Of a DNA stretch of 7,791 nt, positions 1 through 6,860 are shown one piece after another. The position numbers were made by a program, and so were the translations under genes. Position 1 is the first letter of the stretch; each line of letters opens with the position of its first letter. Origin of the DNA: Acidobacteriota bacterium (lineage in GTDB: Bacteria; Acidobacteriota; Terriglobia; Acidiferrales; UBA7541); the NCBI GenBank assembly GCA_003131985.1, contig PKWH01000190.1:13264-21054 (forward strand), in the 5' to 3' direction. The notes below the pieces were generated by a model. That model was given only the letters and a program-made list of their open reading frames with translations, made no database searches and was not told the DNA's origin.

Positions 1-128
1 GACAAGTCGGGGTAGGCATCCACAGGCATGCGCTGGAACGAGATTCCGCCTGCGACCACCACGAACGCGACCAGCATCAGGACCAGGAATCTCTGCTTCA
101 GCGCGAATTGGACGATTCGATTAATCAT
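1..128 (-). CDS. RND efflux pump inner-membrane subunit, CzcA/CusA-like (partial, N-terminus only)
   Basis: Only the first 42 codons are present; the gene continues past the start of the window. The translation begins MINRIVQFALKQRF, continues with a hydrophobic stretch (about residues 13-28, rich in Leu, Val and Ala) that is the first transmembrane helix, and then reads SFQRMPVDAYPDL. Heavy-metal RND pumps (CzcA, CusA) start the same way: a short amphipathic helix, TM1, then a P-(I/V)-D-A-x-P-D motif entering the periplasmic porter domain. Multidrug RND pumps have a different motif here, so the HME branch is favoured. The pump would be the proton-driven inner-membrane engine of the tripartite complex formed with the two upstream gene products. 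The ATG lies 15 nt after the adaptor stop codon, with only a weak purine-rich site, so translation is probably coupled. The metal-binding residues lie outside the window and the substrate cannot be assigned. Confidence 0.88.
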   Translation of the reverse strand, partial: MINRIVQFALKQRFLVLMLVAFVVVAGGISFQRMPVDAYPDL

Positions 129-143
129 CGAGAGTCTGCCGCT

Positions 144-1316
144 TTAGTGCTGGAACGAATTGGCAAATTGCAAAAATAGGCTGCCGTTCGCAGCCACTTT
201 ATCTCCAGGTGAAAGCCCTTTTAGAATTTGCGTTTGACCATTTTGAGTTTGTCCGATATCGACTTGGCGCCGGCCAAACTGGTTGGAATTGTTCGCGACA
301 TAGACGAACGGCTGATTTTCGTCGTCGCGCAGGATTGAAGAATCGGGCACGGCAATCGCGTTCGAGATCGTCCCAGCAGTCACCGTCGCGACGCAGTACA
401 TATCCTTCTTTAATTTTCCGCCTGGATTATCGACCACGATGCGGGCTTGCAAGGTCCGCGTATTCGGGTCCAGCGCCGGCGAAATAAACGAAATCTTGCC
501 GGAGAATTTGTCGGGATAGGAATCGGTGGTGATCGTGGCCTGATCGCCATCTTTCACATAAGCGAGGTCGCCTTGGTAAATATTCGCCATCACCCAAACC
601 GTGCTCATGTCCGAAATGGTGAACGCTTGAGTGGTGCCCGCTTGCATTACTTGTCCCGGCGAAACGAGCCGTTCCACGATTTCCCCGCCGATGGGCGCCA
701 GCAAAGGAATCTGCGCTGAGATAGGAGATTTCTCCAAATCTTCGGGCTTCGGTATTCCCAGAATTTTCATGCCCTCCTCGGCCGCGCTCAAATCCGCCTG
801 AGCTTGTATGCGATCGGACTCAGCCTGCAGCAGATCGCGGTCGGCGATGGCGTGATGTGCGAAAAGGTCTTGTGCTCGCTCGTAATTCTTATTCGCCACG
901 CGAAATGTATCCCGTGCCTTCAAATAGGCAGCCAGCAGCAGCGAATAATCCGGGCTGCTGACTTCCAAAAGCGGCTGCCCGCGTTTCACGCGGTCGCCCG
1001 GAACTACCAGAATCTTGGCGACGGGCCCTCCTACTTGTGTAATCACGGGTGTGGTACTGAATGCGTTATACGCCACGGCGCCGGTCAGCCGCAGGGTGCG
1101 CGTAAGCTTCGACGCTTGCACGGTTACAACTTGCACGTGCGACATCTGATCCTGAGGGATGGTGAATAATGCGGCCGTATCGGTCTTTGATTCACGCGAA
1201 GAGTAAGACGTCATTTCATTCGCGCCCCGTTCCGAGCTGCAGCCAGCAAGCAAAATCGCGAGCGCTGCAACGGATCCGATGCAGGTGGTGCGTCTTATAA
1301 TTCGTAAATTCGTCAT
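144..1316 (-). CDS. RND efflux periplasmic adaptor lipoprotein, CusB/CzcB (HlyD-like) family
   Basis: A 390-aa membrane fusion protein that should link the inner-membrane RND pump to the TolC-like channel in the periplasm. The N-terminus has basic residues, a hydrophobic core and the lipobox LAGC with Cys26, so it is a predicted lipoprotein. Domains in order: first lipoyl-like half with VGGPVAKILVVPGDRVKRGQ (about 95-114); a helical hairpin (about 122-182, rich in Ala, Asp, Gln and Arg); second lipoyl half with APIGGEIVERLVSPGQVMQAG (about 207-227); a beta-barrel with WVMANIYQGDLAYVKDGDQA (241-260); and a membrane-proximal domain ending in LSPGDKVAANG (368-378). The Met-rich N-terminal copper site known from E. 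coli CusB is not evident, and there is no His-rich tail, so the metal is undetermined. The ATG overlaps the upstream tolC-like stop as ATGA, and GAGGAG lies 6 nt upstream, so this start is well supported. Confidence 0.93.
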   Translation of the reverse strand: MTNLRIIRRTTCIGSVAALAILLAGCSSERGANEMTSYSSRESKTDTAALFTIPQDQMSHVQVVTVQASKLTRTLRLTGAVAYNAFSTTPVITQVGGPVAKILVVPGDRVKRGQPLLEVSSPDYSLLLAAYLKARDTFRVANKNYERAQDLFAHHAIADRDLLQAESDRIQAQADLSAAEEGMKILGIPKPEDLEKSPISAQIPLLAPIGGEIVERLVSPGQVMQAGTTQAFTISDMSTVWVMANIYQGDLAYVKDGDQATITTDSYPDKFSGKISFISPALDPNTRTLQARIVVDNPGGKLKKDMYCVATVTAGTISNAIAVPDSSILRDDENQPFVYVANNSNQFGRRQVDIGQTQNGQTQILKGLSPGDKVAANGSLFLQFANSFQH

Positions 1317-2659
1317 GGCAGACTCCTCACTCCCACAGCCTCGCGAAGCTGCTCGACCGCTGTCAAATAAGCCGCGAGAGACTGGCGATAGGCAAGCTCC
1401 GTGGCTCGATAACTGCGCTCGGCATCGAGAAAATCCAGCAGGCTTGCGGCGCCTCGCTTGTAGGAATATTCGGTGATGTCTCGCGATTGCTTCGCTGCGT
1501 CGAGGTATCCAGCGCGATAGAGCGAGATCACCTGGTCGTTGTCGCGGACTGCCTCGTATGCGTTCAGGACGTCGCTCATCACCTGATCGTTCGCCGCGAG
1601 TTCCAGCTCCTGAGCCTGATTGATGGCGTAATTCGTGCGCGCGATTTCGCCCTGATTGCGATTGAAGATCGGAATTTGGAAGCTGCCGAAAACGGAGGCG
1701 GTGTTCGTCTCGCTTACATGGTCGTAATTGAATGTGCCGGTGACGTCCACCTTGCCGTTGGCCTTGGCCAGTTCGTGCTGGCTCTTCGCGGCGATCACGC
1801 CTTGTTGCGCGGCGCGCAGATCGGCGCGGCTCTGTAAGGCTTTTGCCTGCAGGTCTTCCAGCTTGATGGTGACCGGCAGGTAGTCGAAATCTCCGGAGAC
1901 GTCGTAATCCGCCCCAACGGATTGGTATCCGAGGAATTGCCGGAGGCCGACGAGCGCTTGAATCTTGGAGAGCTGCGCCTGCGACACGTCGCTTTGGAAC
2001 TGCAGCAATTGCAGCTTGATCTTTAGATAGTCACCTTCGCTGATGTCGCCGGCCTTGTAACGAGCTTGGCTGATGTCCACGGTGTTCTGAAAGCTCTTCA
2101 TGTCTTCTATCGCCAGATCGAGAGTGGATTCGGCGAGCTGCACGCTGACAAATTGTTGCGCCACATTGAAGGTCAGCGTGCGCTCGTTATCGGCGACGGT
2201 GGATTTCGTCTGCGCGGTAGTGTCTTCGGCTGCCTGCAAGCGGTGTTGGCGTTTCTTTCCGCGTTCGAACAGGTAAGAAACGCCAATATCAAACTGCATG
2301 ACGTTGTCGACGTAGTCGGCGGTAAAGTTTTCCGGCTGAAAAATTGGAATAAACTGCGCGTCGGCAGTCAGCACCGGGTTCGGCCGCAGGTTTGCGGTGA
2401 TTTCCAGGGCTTGGTTTTGCTGGATCGTGGTTTCCGCAGCTTTCAAGCTGTGATTGTGTTCGAGCGCCAATTGGATAGCTTCATCCAGCGTCAAGCGGAC
2501 CGCGCCGTGTACTTGTGCCGCGGGGGCTTGTATCTTGGGCGCCGGTGGAACAGGGGGCTGCGCCGGTGGCGCCTGGGCAGCGCACCTCGGCACTAAAATC
2601 CCGCCGGAAAAACACACCACGAATAAAAGCACTGCGAGTCGCACGCGTTGGACGTACAT
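1313..2659 (-). CDS. TolC-family outer-membrane efflux channel, CusC/CzcC-like
   Basis: A 448-aa outer-membrane efflux protein, the exit duct of the tripartite pump encoded here. A signal peptide is visible (residues 1 to about 28-30, hydrophobic core LAVLLFVVCFSGGILV, ending CAAQA). Cys26 is not in a proper lipobox, so a plain secreted outer-membrane protein is likelier than a lipoprotein. A Pro/Ala-rich linker (31-47) follows, then two OEP repeats of long amphipathic helices: about 55-245, starting RLTLDEAIQLALEHNHSL, and about 265-445. Typical family signatures are FERGKKRQHRLQAAE (131-145), IFNRNQGEIA (331-340) and RGAASLLDFLDAERSYR (402-418). A longer form starting at a TTG (2668) is possible, but that codon touches the AGAGG site. 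The ATG chosen here sits 9 nt from it. The stop overlaps the adaptor start by 4 nt. A 64- to 73-nt gap with a stable hairpin separates it from the small gene upstream. Confidence 0.93.
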   Translation of the reverse strand: MYVQRVRLAVLLFVVCFSGGILVPRCAAQAPPAQPPVPPAPKIQAPAAQVHGAVRLTLDEAIQLALEHNHSLKAAETTIQQNQALEITANLRPNPVLTADAQFIPIFQPENFTADYVDNVMQFDIGVSYLFERGKKRQHRLQAAEDTTAQTKSTVADNERTLTFNVAQQFVSVQLAESTLDLAIEDMKSFQNTVDISQARYKAGDISEGDYLKIKLQLLQFQSDVSQAQLSKIQALVGLRQFLGYQSVGADYDVSGDFDYLPVTIKLEDLQAKALQSRADLRAAQQGVIAAKSQHELAKANGKVDVTGTFNYDHVSETNTASVFGSFQIPIFNRNQGEIARTNYAINQAQELELAANDQVMSDVLNAYEAVRDNDQVISLYRAGYLDAAKQSRDITEYSYKRGAASLLDFLDAERSYRATELAYRQSLAAYLTAVEQLREAVGVRSLP

Positions 2660-2668
2660 AGTTTTCAA

Positions 2669-2673
2669 CCTCT
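2669..2673 (-). promoter_or_regulatory. Ribosome binding site deciding the tolC-like start
   Basis: The sense strand reads AGAGG here, with 9 nt to the ATG at 2659-2657. The alternative TTG at 2668-2666 would abut the site with no spacer, which is why the ATG was taken as the start. Confidence 0.6.
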
Positions 2674-2698
2674 GCTAAACGGATAGAAAGTGAGTCGG

Positions 2699-2716
2699 AG
2701 CGTCGCGAACGACGCT
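2699..2716 (-). other. Intercistronic hairpin upstream of the tolC-like gene
   Basis: The sense strand reads AGCGTCG-TTCG-CGACGCT, a perfect 7-bp stem with a four-base loop, in the gap between the small His/Cys protein gene and the tolC-like gene. The bases after it are only mildly T-rich with no T run, so it is not a convincing intrinsic terminator. An RNA-stabilising, processing or stoichiometry-setting element is possible. Its role is unproven. Confidence 0.5.
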
Positions 2717-2732
2717 GAATCTAACGGGGCAA

Positions 2733-3017
2733 TTAGACGGCAGGTGGTGCGCGGGCTGGAAGACGAGGCGCCAAAGGAGAAGGCGTAAAAGCGGGCTCTG
2801 CAGGTTCGGGCCGGAATCCCAACTGGGCCAGCGCGGGCGTACGGTCGCTAGCGAGCGGCCGCTCCATCGGCTGGTGATTTACATGGCAAATCGAGCAGTT
2901 CGCCTCCGAAGAATTTGCGTGGTGATGCCAAACGCTCCCCAGCGTGGTGACGAAGACCAGCAGCACGATCAGTGCAACGGGGACCAGCAAACACCGGATT
3001 GTCTTTTGGTTACGCAT
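2733..3017 (-). CDS. Small membrane-anchored or secreted protein with HHH and CxxCH/H cluster, putative metal-associated
   Basis: A 94-aa protein that I cannot assign to a named family; it loosely resembles short His/Cys proteins of the DUF2946 kind. Positively charged residues 2-8 are followed by one hydrophobic segment (about 10-29), which is a signal peptide or signal anchor. Immediately outside it come WHHH (30-33), then CSICHVNH (41-48), giving His31-33, Cys41, Cys44, His45 and His48 as potential ligands. The C-terminal half (about 50-94) is rich in Pro and Ala and looks disordered. It precedes a heavy-metal-type RND efflux operon on the same strand, so a role in periplasmic metal binding, sensing or hand-over is plausible, but this is inference. 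CxxCH is also the haem c attachment motif, though a single motif in so short a protein with no cytochrome fold is weak evidence. A TTG at 3035 would add six residues. The ATG was chosen because a weak AGG lies 10 nt upstream and the possible promoter leaves almost no leader for the TTG. Confidence 0.72.
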   Translation of the reverse strand: MRNQKTIRCLLVPVALIVLLVFVTTLGSVWHHHANSSEANCSICHVNHQPMERPLASDRTPALAQLGFRPEPAEPAFTPSPLAPRLPARAPPAV

Positions 3018-3047
3018 TGCTTGTGGGCCTGTCAAGACCCAGTCTTA

Positions 3048-3075
3048 ATCATATAGCAGATGGCCGGGAGCGCAA
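3048..3075 (-). promoter_or_regulatory. Possible sigma70-type promoter for the efflux operon
   Basis: In the gap after zapA the sense strand has TATGAT (3053-3048; five of six matches to TATAAT). TTGCGC (3075-3070; three of six matches to TTGACA) lies 16 nt upstream. Transcription would start near 3041, about 24 nt before the small gene's ATG. The -35 box is poor, so this is tentative. No operator palindrome was recognised beside it. Confidence 0.3.
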
Positions 3076-3124
3076 ATGGGTTGTGCCTGCCAATAACTAC
3101 TTTAAGAAGCCCGAAGGCAAATCA

Positions 3125-3442
3125 TCAGTTCGTGTGTTCCAGGGCCTTCTCTACCATCGCGACGCATTTTTCTACGCGCTTGCGCAGCGGGCCGTCGATC
3201 TCCTGCTGCCGCTGGCGCAGAGTAAACGTCTCGTCGGCGATGTTCAGCGCAGCCAGCACCGCGACTTTTAGCGAATCCACCATGCGCGTGGATTCCGCAA
3301 TCGACCGCATTTTGCCGTCGACGTAAGCGGCCAGCTCTTTCAGGTATTCTTCATTCCCGTCCGCGTTCACGTTGTAGCTTTGATCGTAAATCTCTATTTT
3401 CACGGTTGCGCTCCCGGCTGAGCTTCCGCCATTGTCGGTCAT
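3125..3442 (-). CDS. zapA: Cell division protein ZapA
   Basis: A 105-aa protein of the ZapA family, which binds FtsZ in the cytoplasm and promotes bundling of Z-ring filaments. The N-terminal globular part shows the family pattern: a strand with VKIEIYDQSYNV (14-25), then EEYLKELAAYVDGKMRSIAE (31-50), then VAVLAALNIADE (60-71). The rest (about 72-104, RQRQQEIDGPLRKRVEKCVAMVEKAL-like) is the coiled coil through which ZapA dimerises and tetramerises. An upstream TTG (3445) also opens the frame but sits one base from the GGGGGG site (3447-3452). The ATG at 3442, 4-5 nt away, is a better start. Two stop codons in tandem end the gene. It lies 51 nt after pheT, and zapA next to pheT is a common arrangement, so it probably shares the pheST transcript. 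No 6S RNA fits in the short gap behind it. Confidence 0.93.
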   Translation of the reverse strand: MTDNGGSSAGSATVKIEIYDQSYNVNADGNEEYLKELAAYVDGKMRSIAESTRMVDSLKVAVLAALNIADETFTLRQRQQEIDGPLRKRVEKCVAMVEKALEHTN

Positions 3443-3493
3443 CAATCCCCCCGGCGCAATGGACTTGATGCAACACCGAGGGGCTGTTTGAGA

Positions 3494-5581
3494 TTAGCTT
3501 GCGCGCAAGGTGCCGCCAAGCTTTTGCTCAAGTGCAGTGACGATGCGAGAAGTGAATTCAGCGAGCTGCGCGTCGGTAAGCGTGCTTTGCGGGCTTTGGA
3601 ATTTTGCGCGAATCATCAGCGAATATTTTCCAGGAGGAATCTGGCCACCGCGGAAAAGATCGGCAGGTTCAATCGTCTGAAGTTCGGCGATTTCGAGCGC
3701 GCGGATCGTTTGTTCTACTTGCGCGAACGTCACGCCGTCCGCTAACACCAGCGAAAAATCCCTCTCTACCGCGGGGTAGCGCGGCCACGGAACGAAGCGC
3801 AGGGCGGCGCGTGCTGATTCAATACCTAGCAACATCGGATCGAGCTTCAGCTCCGCAAGATATACGTCTTGCCGCAGCTTCAATTGCTCCGCGATGCGGC
3901 GTACGAGTTGCCCTGCGATACCCAACTGCTGGCCCGCACTTTTCGCCAGAGAAAAGTGAGCCGAGCGCGCGGAAGACATCCAAGCCGGGACGCCCGGCTG
4001 CCAGTCCAATCCGCCTGCCAGCTCGCCAATTCGGTCAAGGTCGCCTTTCAAATCCGCGAAACTGAATTCGCGCGCTGATTCGTGGATCGTTTTCGCGAGC
4101 ACCATACCCGTGGCTCCCAGAGTAAGGACAGCCGTTTCCACGGGCACTCCGTCGCGCAGTTCGTAGGTCTTGCCAATCTCAAATAGCCGGAGGTCGCGAT
4201 TGCCGTGGTTCAGATTCCACTCGATCGCGCGGACCATGCTGACGATACCCGTCGAGCGCATCACTGATGCATCTTCCGCGAGTGGGTTGCCGATCACAGC
4301 GGGATGATATCCTTCGGCGCGAAACAGGACGTCGCGCTGTGCATCTACGATAGGGATCTCGACAATCTCCTGGTAGCCGAGCGCGATGGCACGCTCCACT
4401 AGTCGATCGGTTGCCTCGGCATGCGGCAATCGAAGCGCCGGCCTTTTCGCGGGCGGAAGACGCGCAGGAAATTTGTCGTAACCGTAATGGCGAGCAACTT
4501 CCTCTACCAAATCGATCCCGCGAGTCACGTCGCGCCGCCACGAAACTTGTTTGCATTCCCAAATCGCCGCGAGCGAGCCGTCACTGCCGCGATTGGCATC
4601 CACGCGCGTGGGATGGAATCCGAGTGCGCTCAAAATGTCTTCCACTTCGCGGTCCGGGACATCCGCGCCCATCACGCGCAGGACTTCCTTGCGCGCCAAC
4701 TGAATTTTCTTTTCCGGTTCGCGGGAAGGATAAACATCCACCACGCCTGCTAGAACCTCGCCGCCGGCAACTTGCTGAATCAACTCGGCAGCACGTCTCG
4801 AAGCCAACTCTGCCATTTCAGGGTCGACGCCGCGTTCGAAACGGTAGGAAGCTTCGGAGCGCAGGGCCAGCGCTTTCGCGGTGCGTCGAATTGAAATGGG
4901 GTCGAACCAGGCAGCCTCAAGCAGAATATTACGGCTGCTGAAACCGATTTCACTATCCGCTCCGCCCATCACGCCGCCAATACCGACGGCGCGCGCTGCA
5001 TCTGCAATCACACACACGTCTTTCGCCAACGTGCGCTCCACGCCGTCGAGCGTGCCGAGTTTTTCACCTGCACGGGCGCGCCGCACGATGATGCGCCCCT
5101 CGGTTAATTTATCCAGGTCGTAGGCGTGCATCGGCTGGCCCAGTTCGAACATCACGTAATTCGTGACGTCCACCACGTTGTTGATGGACTTCTGTCCCAT
5201 CGCTTCCAGCCGCTGGCGCAGCCAGTCGGGCGACGGTTGCACTTTCACTCCGCGCAAAATACGAGCGGTGTAACGCCCGCAAATTTCTGGCGTTTCGATT
5301 TCAACGCGCAACGCATCCGTAGCTTTTTCAGAAGATTCCTTTAGCTTCGGCTGTACCGGCTTGAGCGGCAAACGATAGATAGCTGCAACTTCGCGCGCGA
5401 TACCGTAATGGCCCAGGCAATCGGGGCGGTTGGCGGTGACCTCGGCGTCCAGAACGGGTCCCGCCGCCGATTCTTCCACCGAATCAATGGCAACGCCGGC
5501 AAGAGAAAGCCGCGCCTTCAGGTCGGCGGGCGCGGCCTTCACGTCCACGAATTCTTTCAGCGAGTTGTAGAGAACTTTCAT
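3494..5581 (-). CDS. pheT: Phenylalanyl-tRNA synthetase beta subunit (short form)
   Basis: The beta subunit of the alpha2-beta2 PheRS that charges tRNA-Phe and, through its B3/B4 domain, hydrolyses mis-made Tyr-tRNA-Phe. Visible in order: the short N-terminal B1 segment (1-35, ending LAGVAIDSVEE); then directly LDAEVTANRPDCLGHYG (44-60) entering the B1/B3 core; the editing domain with NNVVDVTNYVMFELGQPMHAYDL (134-156), where Thr140, Asn141 and His152 match residues known to line the editing pocket, and LLEAAWFDP (220-228); the B5 domain (about 291-372, WRRDVTRGIDLVEEVARHYGY); the catalytic-like B6/B7 domain (about 385-580); and the anticodon-binding FDX-ACB domain (about 598-694, WPRYPAVERDFSLVL). 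At 695 residues it is about 100 shorter than E. coli PheT. The missing piece is the OB-fold tRNA-binding B2 domain, normally between residues 36 and 44 here. It follows pheS by 70 nt; the ATG has no clear Shine-Dalgarno. Confidence 0.97.
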   Translation of the reverse strand: MKVLYNSLKEFVDVKAAPADLKARLSLAGVAIDSVEESAAGPVLDAEVTANRPDCLGHYGIAREVAAIYRLPLKPVQPKLKESSEKATDALRVEIETPEICGRYTARILRGVKVQPSPDWLRQRLEAMGQKSINNVVDVTNYVMFELGQPMHAYDLDKLTEGRIIVRRARAGEKLGTLDGVERTLAKDVCVIADAARAVGIGGVMGGADSEIGFSSRNILLEAAWFDPISIRRTAKALALRSEASYRFERGVDPEMAELASRRAAELIQQVAGGEVLAGVVDVYPSREPEKKIQLARKEVLRVMGADVPDREVEDILSALGFHPTRVDANRGSDGSLAAIWECKQVSWRRDVTRGIDLVEEVARHYGYDKFPARLPPAKRPALRLPHAEATDRLVERAIALGYQEIVEIPIVDAQRDVLFRAEGYHPAVIGNPLAEDASVMRSTGIVSMVRAIEWNLNHGNRDLRLFEIGKTYELRDGVPVETAVLTLGATGMVLAKTIHESAREFSFADLKGDLDRIGELAGGLDWQPGVPAWMSSARSAHFSLAKSAGQQLGIAGQLVRRIAEQLKLRQDVYLAELKLDPMLLGIESARAALRFVPWPRYPAVERDFSLVLADGVTFAQVEQTIRALEIAELQTIEPADLFRGGQIPPGKYSLMIRAKFQSPQSTLTDAQLAEFTSRIVTALEQKLGGTLRAS

Positions 5582-5613
5582 TGTCGAGAATTCAGCTTAG
5601 ATCGCGTGAAACT

Positions 5614-5626
5614 CAAGCGTTGCTTG
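5614..5626 (-). other. Small hairpin in the pheS-pheT gap
   Basis: The sense strand reads CAAGC-AAC-GCTTG, a 5-bp stem with a three-base loop, in the 70-nt spacer between pheS and pheT. It has no T tract after it and is not a terminator. It may be incidental. The rest of the spacer shows nothing recognisable. Confidence 0.25.
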
Positions 5627-5651
5627 TGCAAATAAGGCAAGACTGTTTGCG

Positions 5652-6755
5652 CTAAGGGAACTGCTGCAAGAATCGCACGTCGTTCTGAAACAGTAGCGGC
5701 ACTTCGGTTACGCCGTACTTCATCATGGCCAGGCGATCCACGCCCATGCCGAACGCAAAACCAGAGAGCCGCTCGGGATCGTATTTCACGAAGCCGTACA
5801 CCGCAGGATTCACCATGCCCGCACCGAACAATTCGATCCAGCCGGAAAATTTGCAAACGCGACAGCCCTTGCCGCCGCAGACGTGGCAGGTCGCGTCCAC
5901 TTCGGCAGAAGGCTCGGTAAAGGGAAAATAACTCGGCCGCAGGCGCGTCTTCGTTTTCGGCCCCAGAAATTCGCGCGCGAAATAGTCCACTGTGCCTTTG
6001 AAATCGCAGAAGGTGATGTCCGTGTCCACCGCGAGGCCTTCGATCTGGTGGAACATGTAACCGTGCGTCGCGTCCGGGTTATCGCGGCGATACACTTTTC
6101 CCGGCACCACGATGCGAACGGGCGGTTTTTCTTTTTCCATCGTGCGAATCTGCATGGGCGAAGTGTGTGTGCGCAGCAGGTAGCTGCTCCGCGCGCCTTC
6201 GATATAAAAAGTGTCCATGTTGTCGCGCGCGGGGTGATGCTCGGGAATGTTGAGCGCTTCGAAGTTGTAGTAAGGCGTCTCGATCTCAGGGCCTTCGACC
6301 ACGCTGAAGCCAATCGCAGTGAAAATCCTCTGGAGTTCTTCGAATGTTTGCCGGATCAGGTGGCGCGTGCCGAAAGCACGCTCGATACCGGGCAGAGAAA
6401 GATCGATTTTGTCGCGCGCCGTAACAGTTTGTTCAGACGCAGTTTCGATTTCCTTGCGCTTTTCCTCTAGCGTCGTTTCGACGTGAGCTTTGAGCTTGTT
6501 CAATTCTTGGCCCACGACGCGCTTCAATTCCGGCGTTGCGGGTTTCAACCAATTGTCGGTGATTTGCGTGAGCACTCCAGCCTTGCGGCCGGTCCATCGG
6601 AGGACAAAAGCTTGCAATCTCTCTCGGTCGGAAGAATCAGTGGCTTCTTTGTCGAATCGCCGGCGTACTTCGGCAAACTTCTCCGCGACGGCTTCGGGAG
6701 TTTTTGCGCCGATCCGCTCAAGCGTTTGCGCTGTGGGGTCGTTAGTGGTCGTCAT
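5652..6755 (-). CDS. pheS: Phenylalanyl-tRNA synthetase alpha subunit
   Basis: The catalytic alpha subunit of PheRS (367 aa; usual bacterial length about 330-350), which activates Phe with ATP and transfers it to tRNA-Phe together with PheT. The N-terminal region (about 10-110) is a charged helical, coiled-coil tRNA-contacting arm. The class II aaRS core follows: motif 1 region GFSVVEGPEIETPYYNFEAL (149-168), LLRTHTSPMQIR (193-204), motif 2 VYRRDNPDATHGYMFHQIEG (221-240), and motif 3 GFAFGMGVDRLAMMKYG (332-348). A four-cysteine knuckle, CHVCGGKGCRVC (Cys290, 293, 298, 301), resembles the Cys-rich loop of Firmicutes-type PheS and might hold zinc. The start is the only Met before motif 1, but no good Shine-Dalgarno precedes it. 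The gene follows rplT by 105 nt. No T-box or Phe-rich leader peptide is visible; a short ORF overlaps the start and may couple translation. Confidence 0.97.
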   Translation of the reverse strand: MTTTNDPTAQTLERIGAKTPEAVAEKFAEVRRRFDKEATDSSDRERLQAFVLRWTGRKAGVLTQITDNWLKPATPELKRVVGQELNKLKAHVETTLEEKRKEIETASEQTVTARDKIDLSLPGIERAFGTRHLIRQTFEELQRIFTAIGFSVVEGPEIETPYYNFEALNIPEHHPARDNMDTFYIEGARSSYLLRTHTSPMQIRTMEKEKPPVRIVVPGKVYRRDNPDATHGYMFHQIEGLAVDTDITFCDFKGTVDYFAREFLGPKTKTRLRPSYFPFTEPSAEVDATCHVCGGKGCRVCKFSGWIELFGAGMVNPAVYGFVKYDPERLSGFAFGMGVDRLAMMKYGVTEVPLLFQNDVRFLQQFP

Positions 6756-6793
6756 GGTGAGCCATGTTCGGTCGTGGGAGCACGCGACATCAT
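6752..6793 (-). CDS. Possible 13-codon leader ORF overlapping the pheS start
   Basis: The frame reads MMSRAPTTEHGSP and stops at a TGA that overlaps the pheS ATG as ATGA. Its tandem ATGs lie in the loop of the 6778-6804 hairpin. It contains no Phe codons, so it is unlike the E. coli pheM attenuator peptide, but it could load ribosomes onto pheS, whose own binding site is poor. A chance ORF of this length is quite possible. Confidence 0.2.
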   Translation of the reverse strand: MMSRAPTTEHGSP

Positions 6794-6804
6794 GGCCCGT
6801 GCTC
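6778..6804 (-). other. 7-bp hairpin in the rplT-pheS spacer
   Basis: The sense strand GAGCACG (6804-6798) pairs perfectly with CGTGCTC (6784-6778) around a 13-nt loop. No T run follows, so it is not an intrinsic terminator. It sits about 20 nt before pheS. Further upstream in the same spacer, CCTC-TTTA-GAGG forms a 4-bp hairpin. A role in translation or RNA processing is possible. Confidence 0.45.
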
Positions 6805-6860
6805 GGTTTAAACCAACAAATCCTCGCCTCTAAAGAGGTGAGCTACATTGCAACCGCGAG

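Noticed and set aside
2066..2596. 176-codon plus-strand open frame opposite the TolC-like gene
   Set aside because: It lies wholly antisense to a clearly recognised gene, its translation resembles no family and it has no convincing ribosome binding site.
3102..3124. GCC-TTCG-GGC hairpin followed by TTCTT after zapA as an intrinsic terminator
   Set aside because: The stem is only 3 bp and the T tract is broken, too weak to call a terminator.
3036..3124. 6S RNA gene after zapA
   Set aside because: zapA is followed by ssrS in many bacteria, but this gap is only about 90 nt to the next frame and shows no long rod-like fold.
4411..4941. Plus-strand open frames inside pheT
   Set aside because: Low-complexity Arg/Pro/Ala-rich translations typical of the antisense of a GC-rich coding region; pheT accounts for the sequence.
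5810..6470. Long alternative frames over pheS on both strands (167 and 195 codons)
   Set aside because: Frame shadows of pheS: composition is skewed to Arg/Ser/Ala and no domain is recognisable.
6756..6860. T-box or Phe-rich leader-peptide attenuator before pheS
   Set aside because: The spacer is too short for a T-box, has no T-box consensus, no run of Phe codons and no terminator with a T run.
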